From NCBI GenBank assembly GCA_900542145.1, contig UQMF01000014.1:1-63443 (forward strand): 63,443 nt of DNA, given 5' to 3'. The notes beneath the pieces are model-generated. The model was not told where the DNA came from. It saw only the letters and a list, made by a program, of their open reading frames with translations, and did not search any database. A program made the translations under genes and the position numbers. Each line of letters opens with the position of its first letter. Within the stretch, counting starts at the first letter, position 1. This DNA comes from an uncultured Oscillospiraceae bacterium (GTDB lineage: Bacteria; Bacillota; Clostridia; Oscillospirales; Ruminococcaceae). Below are positions 59,037 to 63,443 of the stretch, one piece after another.

Positions 59037-59995
59037 AAGTAGCATCTCTATTCTGCGGATGTGGCGGCACGGATATAGGCATCCTTGGAGGATTTGATTT
59101 TCTTGGAAAGCATTATGCCTCCAATAATATGGAAATCGTCTACGCAAACGATATTGAAAAAAGCGCTTGTGACATTTTTGAGGCAAATTTTGGACTAAAG
59201 CCCGATAACCGTGATATCAGAACAGTGAAATCGAGCGAATTACTAGAATTCGATATTCTCACGGGGGGATTTCCCTGTCAGTCATTCTCAATCGTTGCAC
59301 AAAATCCAAAGCGGCTTGGAATCAAAGACGACAAAGGAAAGCTATTCTTTGAAATGTGCAGAATACTTAGAGACCGGCAGCCACGGTGCTTTATTGCAGA
59401 GAATGTTAAAGGAATACTGACAGCAAACAAACACGAAGCTTTTTCGCTAATTATAAAAGAATTTGAAGAAAGCGGATATGACGTCAAATATACCATATTG
59501 AAAGCGGTGGAGTTCGGAGTTCCTCAAAAAAGAGAAAGAGTCATTATTGTTGGTTTTCGTAAAGATCTAAAGGTGCAGTTTTCTTTCCCTAAAGCAGTAT
59601 TATTGAGCGAAAACGAATATACACCACTTTCAAAATGCATTGACCACGATGTGCCTGAAAAATACTATTTCAGTGAAAAAGCTGTGGAAGGGATGATGCG
59701 AAACAGGGCTTCAATGAATAAAGGTCGTGCGCAGGATACAACTAAGCCCTGTAACACGGTCGGGGCGCACCTGGCAAAAGTGTCGCTGAACAGCACAGAT
59801 CCTGTTCTATTTGAGAATGGAAGATATAGAAGATTCACTCCTAGGGAAGTTGCTAGAATTCAATCATTCCCGGAAACATTTATTCTGTCCGGGAGTGACG
59901 GAGATCAGTACAGGGCTTTGGGAAATGCAATTCCTCCCGTTATGTTCTGGTATGTGGCTAATGCCGTTTCTGAATGCCTACTTGGTGAAAAATGA
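59024..59995 (+). CDS. DNA (cytosine-5)-methyltransferase, second of two
   Basis: A 323-aa m5C methyltransferase. Motif I is VASLFCGCGGTDIGI, motif IV GGFPCQSFSIVAQNPKR with the catalytic Cys (about residue 86), motif VI ENVKG, motif VIII VPQKRERVIIVGF and motif X ALGNAIPPVMF. The target-recognition region is short. It differs clearly from the first enzyme, so the two probably modify different strands of an asymmetric site or different sites. It overlaps the nuclease gene by 13 bases. Confidence 0.92.
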   Translation: MDKLKVASLFCGCGGTDIGILGGFDFLGKHYASNNMEIVYANDIEKSACDIFEANFGLKPDNRDIRTVKSSELLEFDILTGGFPCQSFSIVAQNPKRLGIKDDKGKLFFEMCRILRDRQPRCFIAENVKGILTANKHEAFSLIIKEFEESGYDVKYTILKAVEFGVPQKRERVIIVGFRKDLKVQFSFPKAVLLSENEYTPLSKCIDHDVPEKYYFSEKAVEGMMRNRASMNKGRAQDTTKPCNTVGAHLAKVSLNSTDPVLFENGRYRRFTPREVARIQSFPETFILSGSDGDQYRALGNAIPPVMFWYVANAVSECLLGEK

Positions 59996-60102
59996 TGGGT
60001 AGTCTATCTTCGGAAAAACGGAGCTAGAATATGTTTCGTATTGAGGCTGAATGCCGAACCGTGTAAATGCCAATAATACCCACAGAAAGTGAGGTATTGC
60101 AC

Positions 60103-60840
60103 ATGAAAAAAACACACGGATTAGACGAGCGAGAGATGGAACTGGTGAAGCTGCTGATGGCAGATTGCTAGACAACCGGAGACATTCAGGCAAAGCTGAA
60201 AAAGCTGTTTGCTGGAACCATCGAGCAGATGCTCGAAGCAGAAATGGACGAACATCTTGGCTACGAGAAGAACTCCGTAGCCGGGGACCACTCCGGAAAC
60301 AGTCGCAAACAGGATGTTTGCGCAGCTGCCCCCAAAGTGCGGCATGGAAGCCGCACAACATAGGGCAGCAGGCGGAATTGGTTACGGGAAAAAGATGATA
60401 ATCAGCGGCTATGGCGAGTGCGAAATCGCTGTCCCACGCGACAGAAACGGCGATTTTGAGCCTAAAGTCATTGAAAAGCGACAGACAAGAACAAACGAGA
60501 TCGAACAGAAAATCATGCAGATACTTACGCCAGCTGAACAAAGTTCAGCTAGGTATGTCTCAACGTGACATCGAAGATGCGTTAAAGCAGATCTACGGAA
60601 CCGAAATTTCACAAGGCCTGGTTTCGCGTATAACCGACAAAATTCTGCCGGAGGCCAACGAGTGGCAGACTGTCCTCTGGAGGCAGTTTATCCGGTCGTT
60701 TTCTTCGATGGGATCGTGTTCAATTCGCGCAAGGATAACAAAATTGTCACGAAATGCGTGTACTCTGTACTTGGTATAAACATGGATGGTCATAAGGGAA
60801 TTCTCGGCACCTGGAGTTTATCCGCCGGAAGATACCGGTG
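60103..60840 (+). pseudogene. IS256-family transposase remnant
   Basis: The frame begins MKKTHGLDEREMELVKLLM, then hits a TAG, continues TTGDIQAKLKKLFAGTIEQMLEAEMDEHLGYEKNS (in parts), and through several frame changes gives ISGYGECEIAVPRDRNGDFEP, MSQRDIEDALKQIYGTEIS, LVSRITDKILPEANEWQ and FDGIVFNSRKDNKIV with YSVLGINMDGHKGILG. These are the successive blocks of IS256 transposases, up to the first catalytic Asp. The catalytic C-terminal half is missing. No terminal repeats are evident. Confidence 0.8.
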
Positions 60841-61131
60841 AAGTAGAAAAGCAGCAAATTGACTCCGCTGCTCTTCACTGTATATCTTGCAGCTGCGTCG
60901 GGGCGCTCTCCAGCGTTGCCCTGTTTCGCTGCATTTTTAACTCGGGTACGTTTTTCGGGTTTATTCGCGTTTACATTATTTTTTCAGATCCGGCTTCACG
61001 GTGTCAATAGTACGTTTATAAAGTACGATAAATCTTATACTGAAATGCTCGAAGATTTTGATAAGATCCAGAATTTCACACTGAGTTACTGACAAAACAC
61101 GCCATGTTCATTGGTTCGCATAAAACAATTA
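60841..61131. other. Intergenic stretch, no supported gene
   Basis: This region holds only short chance frames on both strands. A minus-strand stretch (about 60960-60850) stays open for some 37 codons (NAAKQGNAGERPDAAARYTV) but has no start and no ribosome binding site. Confidence 0.4.
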
Positions 61132-61167
61132 CGCTTCCAAGTCTCATCTGACTTGGAAGCGTTTTTT
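61132..61167 (+). terminator. Strong hairpin terminator
   Basis: CGCTTCCAAGTC (61132-61143) and GACTTGGAAGCG (61150-61161) form a perfect 12-bp stem, followed by TTTTTT on the plus strand. It also lies just past the stop of the minus-strand ATPase gene (61223). Confidence 0.85.
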
Positions 61168-61222
61168 GAATTTAGAATATAATGGTGCTTTCATGCTATA
61201 TTCGAGGAAAATACAGCTGTGC

Positions 61223-63412
61223 TCAACTGAGTTTTTCGTACTCCCTTTCAAGCTTTCCAAGATCGAACACAAGGAACCTGCGCTCGACATTTCCAGCGAG
61301 CCTTACCACCTTTGTGGTATTATCCTTAGTTTCCTCGGATTGCGTAAGAATAAACTGATGAACAGCAAGGTCCTGCCGGATAGATCTGTCGGATGCGGAA
61401 AACGTTCTGTCAAGCGAATCCCAGTACCTTATCACCTGGTTGTATGTATCCTGCGGACGAATGTACAGGTAGCCTGCTTTACGGTCGATAAAGCCTGCCA
61501 TATTACTGTTGACCTGATAATTCTGCTTTCCGTCGCAGACGACCAGCTTTTTTTCGTTTATGGACTTCACCATCGCGTACAGATACATGTCATACGGTTC
61601 AAGGTGGCTGGCAAGCGCCTGACTTTCGCGCACTGCCTCCAGAATAACGGTATTCCATATATCAAGCTGGGTCGATATTTCGCTTGGCACAACAAGTCCG
61701 CATTGACCTGCATATTGCTCAAGCACAATGTCAGCGGTTATCCTCATGCAGACTGCGGCGTCGATAAGGCGGCTTTCAGTAAGGCCCAGGCTGAAGATTC
61801 CCCTGTATACCGGGAACTGCGTCTGAATGTACTGTACAATTTTATCGTACTTTTCAGCGATGTAGTCGGTCAGGTACTTAATGTGGGTGGTGAACACCAT
61901 CGGATGATCCTGATAGAATTTCAGCAGCTCCTTGTCGTAGGTTTTCCTGCCAACATGGATTATCAGAAGCCGCAGCAGTGAAGAGGCGGTTCCGTGGAGA
62001 TATTCCCCCGTGACGGCGCACATGGAATGCGGTCTGAACTCGCTTCGCAGACCGAGCTGCGCATTTCCGCGGCCCTTGCCGATGCCGTCGCCGTAGAATC
62101 TCACGAGCCTTTCAAAGTTGCCGTTCATTCTCACCGATTCCGTCCGCGTGGCTGACGGGCGGTAATCGTCCACAAGCAGCACCTCGTCATTGGTGCTGCC
62201 CATTTTTATTTCAAGCGCCGTCATGGTGTCGTTGAAATTCGCCGGAATGTCGTTGAAGCTGTCTTTAAGTATCTTGAAGAAGACCTTGCTGACGGAAGTT
62301 TTCAGGCTGCCAGACGAGCCGTAAAGATACGTAACGAACCGTGGAGCAAATCCCGCCTGTTCAAACAGGCTGAACATAACTCCCATGTGTGAAACAAGCC
62401 AGAGCGGCAGAGTTTTCCTCATATCGGCGGAAAGCGTCAGCATTCTGACTGCGTGGAAGAACGATTCCTGCTGGGTCATTCCGGGATTCCAGCACAGCTT
62501 TTTCCCTGTTTCGCATCTGAAAAAGGCGCTCTGACCAGTAGAGTCATTCGCATAAATATACTGTGTAGAGTTATTGGACCCGGTAAGTGCGATCCAGCCA
62601 GCAGTCCTGAAAGTATTAGCATAGTAGTTGTTCTCAAACATCATGGAGATATATGCAGAAAGCTGTTTGGCGGCACGCTTCTCGTCCGGGTTAAGATACG
62701 CCTGAGGTATCTGTTTCTGGATCTCCTTTATCAGCTTTTCGGTCTTATCCGGCTGAATAGCGATATAGCAGCTATTCATGCCGCAGCTTATCATAAGCCG
62801 CAGTAATATCGTAACAGAGCCGTTTCCGTCCACGATTCGCTCTATGTTCTGGGGATACACGGCAAAATTGCAGAGATTCGTGACAATCTCCCCACCCTTA
62901 TCATCGGCGAAGAAAGAGTAGATTTTATTTTCATAGGTGAAATAGCGGTCGTATTCGAATTTCCTTTTGCTTTTCTCGTAGGGTTCTGGGTTTTCGGGCA
63001 TGACCGGGGTGGGTTCCGGTTTAACAACGCTTGCCGTCGGCGGCGTATTATTCGGAAAAGCTGGCGCACATTGATGGTCGCCTATGAAGTATTCTCGTCT
63101 GTATGGATATACAGGCAGATCAATAAAATAATGACTGCCAGGAATAGAAAACCGATATTGCGTTCCCTGCTGGTCATTACTATAAACACAGACGCGGTTA
63201 TTGCAGTCAGCGTAAACGCATTTGCCGGGGTCGATAACCTTTCTCGGAAATCGGAGTACAACGGGTGCAGAGTCGGCATTATAAACCGGCTGAAAATATT
63301 TTATATCGAATGTATGAATAGTCTGAGCGGCGCTTACATATCCTGCAATAACAGGATTATTATCAATGTCCGAAACCGTTAGTTCATTTTCCCGGGCAAC
63401 AGGATAATACAT
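61223..63412 (-). CDS. Large DUF927-like ATPase of an integrative element
   Basis: A 729-aa protein. The N-terminal 150 residues are a poorly conserved beta-rich region ending in a proline-rich linker (KPEPTPVMPENPEPYEK). A middle region (about 165-330) contains GWIALTG and the Cys-containing CETGKKLCWNPG. A P-loop ATPase core follows: YLYGSSGSLKTS (Walker A, about 365-376), EVLLVDDYRPS (Walker B, near 407-417) and MCAVTGEYLHGTASSLLRL. This arrangement resembles DUF927/primase-helicase-like ATPases carried by plasmids and integrative elements. The ATG at 63412 follows GGAGG. It supports the view that the right end of the window is mobile DNA. Confidence 0.65.
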   Translation of the reverse strand: MYYPVARENELTVSDIDNNPVIAGYVSAAQTIHTFDIKYFQPVYNADSAPVVLRFPRKVIDPGKCVYADCNNRVCVYSNDQQGTQYRFSIPGSHYFIDLPVYPYRREYFIGDHQCAPAFPNNTPPTASVVKPEPTPVMPENPEPYEKSKRKFEYDRYFTYENKIYSFFADDKGGEIVTNLCNFAVYPQNIERIVDGNGSVTILLRLMISCGMNSCYIAIQPDKTEKLIKEIQKQIPQAYLNPDEKRAAKQLSAYISMMFENNYYANTFRTAGWIALTGSNNSTQYIYANDSTGQSAFFRCETGKKLCWNPGMTQQESFFHAVRMLTLSADMRKTLPLWLVSHMGVMFSLFEQAGFAPRFVTYLYGSSGSLKTSVSKVFFKILKDSFNDIPANFNDTMTALEIKMGSTNDEVLLVDDYRPSATRTESVRMNGNFERLVRFYGDGIGKGRGNAQLGLRSEFRPHSMCAVTGEYLHGTASSLLRLLIIHVGRKTYDKELLKFYQDHPMVFTTHIKYLTDYIAEKYDKIVQYIQTQFPVYRGIFSLGLTESRLIDAAVCMRITADIVLEQYAGQCGLVVPSEISTQLDIWNTVILEAVRESQALASHLEPYDMYLYAMVKSINEKKLVVCDGKQNYQVNSNMAGFIDRKAGYLYIRPQDTYNQVIRYWDSLDRTFSASDRSIRQDLAVHQFILTQSEETKDNTTKVVRLAGNVERRFLVFDLGKLEREYEKLS

Positions 63413-63443
63413 TTGTCATACCTCCATTATAATAATTTATCTT

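Noticed and set aside
1..63443. CRISPR array or rRNA genes
   Set aside because: No regularly spaced direct repeats and no rRNA sequence seen on either strand; the only RNA gene found is tRNA-Gln.

Overview
The window looks like a chromosomal segment from an anaerobic gut-type Clostridia, most like Ruminococcus/Oscillospirales. The reasons are strong GGAGG-type ribosome binding sites, near-consensus SigA promoters with 17-bp spacers, a zinc-ribbon/PASTA kinase-like protein, an AraR-type GntR/LacI hybrid repressor, and remnants of integrative elements. The species is an inference. Housekeeping blocks are GC-rich; the acyltransferase and the restriction-modification genes near the right end are visibly more AT-rich, which suggests transfer.

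Layout. (a) 1-2.5 kb: remains of an integrative element, namely a helicase/N6-methylase fragment cut by an IS30-family element whose transposase has an internal deletion. (b) 2.6-6.1 kb: a Ca2+/Na+ antiporter and a large lipoprotein. (c) 6.5-15.2 kb: an L-arabinose locus with divergent araR, a sugar ABC importer (binding protein, double ATPase, two permeases), araA, and then the fused wrecks of a sugar kinase and araD. (d) 15.3-18.1 kb: PNP, a DUF2625 protein and SAH hydrolase, next to a 188-bp palindromic MITE-like element and a Cu/Zn superoxide dismutase. (e) 18.9-24.9 kb: one leftward operon with a PASTA pseudokinase, pheA, ispD, a two-component system and an unknown protein. (f) 25.1-33.4 kb: a rightward cluster of c-di-GMP-flavoured genes (PilZ, GGDEF, ParA-like ATPase, ComFB-like protein), a Gly/Ser/Phe repeat protein, a glycosyltransferase-like protein and a cysteine desulfurase, then tRNA-Gln(CUG) on the other strand. 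(g) 33.7-37.2 kb: an orphan sugar-binding lipoprotein, a decapitated polysaccharide deacetylase and a lone phage-tail-like protein.

(h) 37.2-56.1 kb is the main feature: a 17-kb surface-glycan operon behind a perfect consensus promoter. It encodes a Wzm/Wzt exporter, UDP-galactopyranose mutase, the CDP-3,6-dideoxyhexose enzymes RfbF/RfbG/RfbH, an SDR reductase, a ThDP-dependent enzyme of the YerE/acetolactate-synthase type, a fused NeuA-PseG protein, a NeuB-type synthase, a pyruvyltransferase-like protein, several glycosyltransferases, an O-acyltransferase and GlmS. This gene set predicts a Gram-positive glycan that carries a 3,6-dideoxy (possibly two-carbon-branched, yersiniose-like) sugar together with a nonulosonic-acid-like sugar. 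The usual nonulosonate precursor genes and the RfbH reductase are not in the window.

(i) 56.1-63.4 kb: accessory DNA with a galE stub, a broken HTH gene, a restriction-modification island (two m5C methyltransferases around a PD-(D/E)XK-type nuclease), a dead IS256-family transposase, and a large ATPase of the kind carried by integrative elements.
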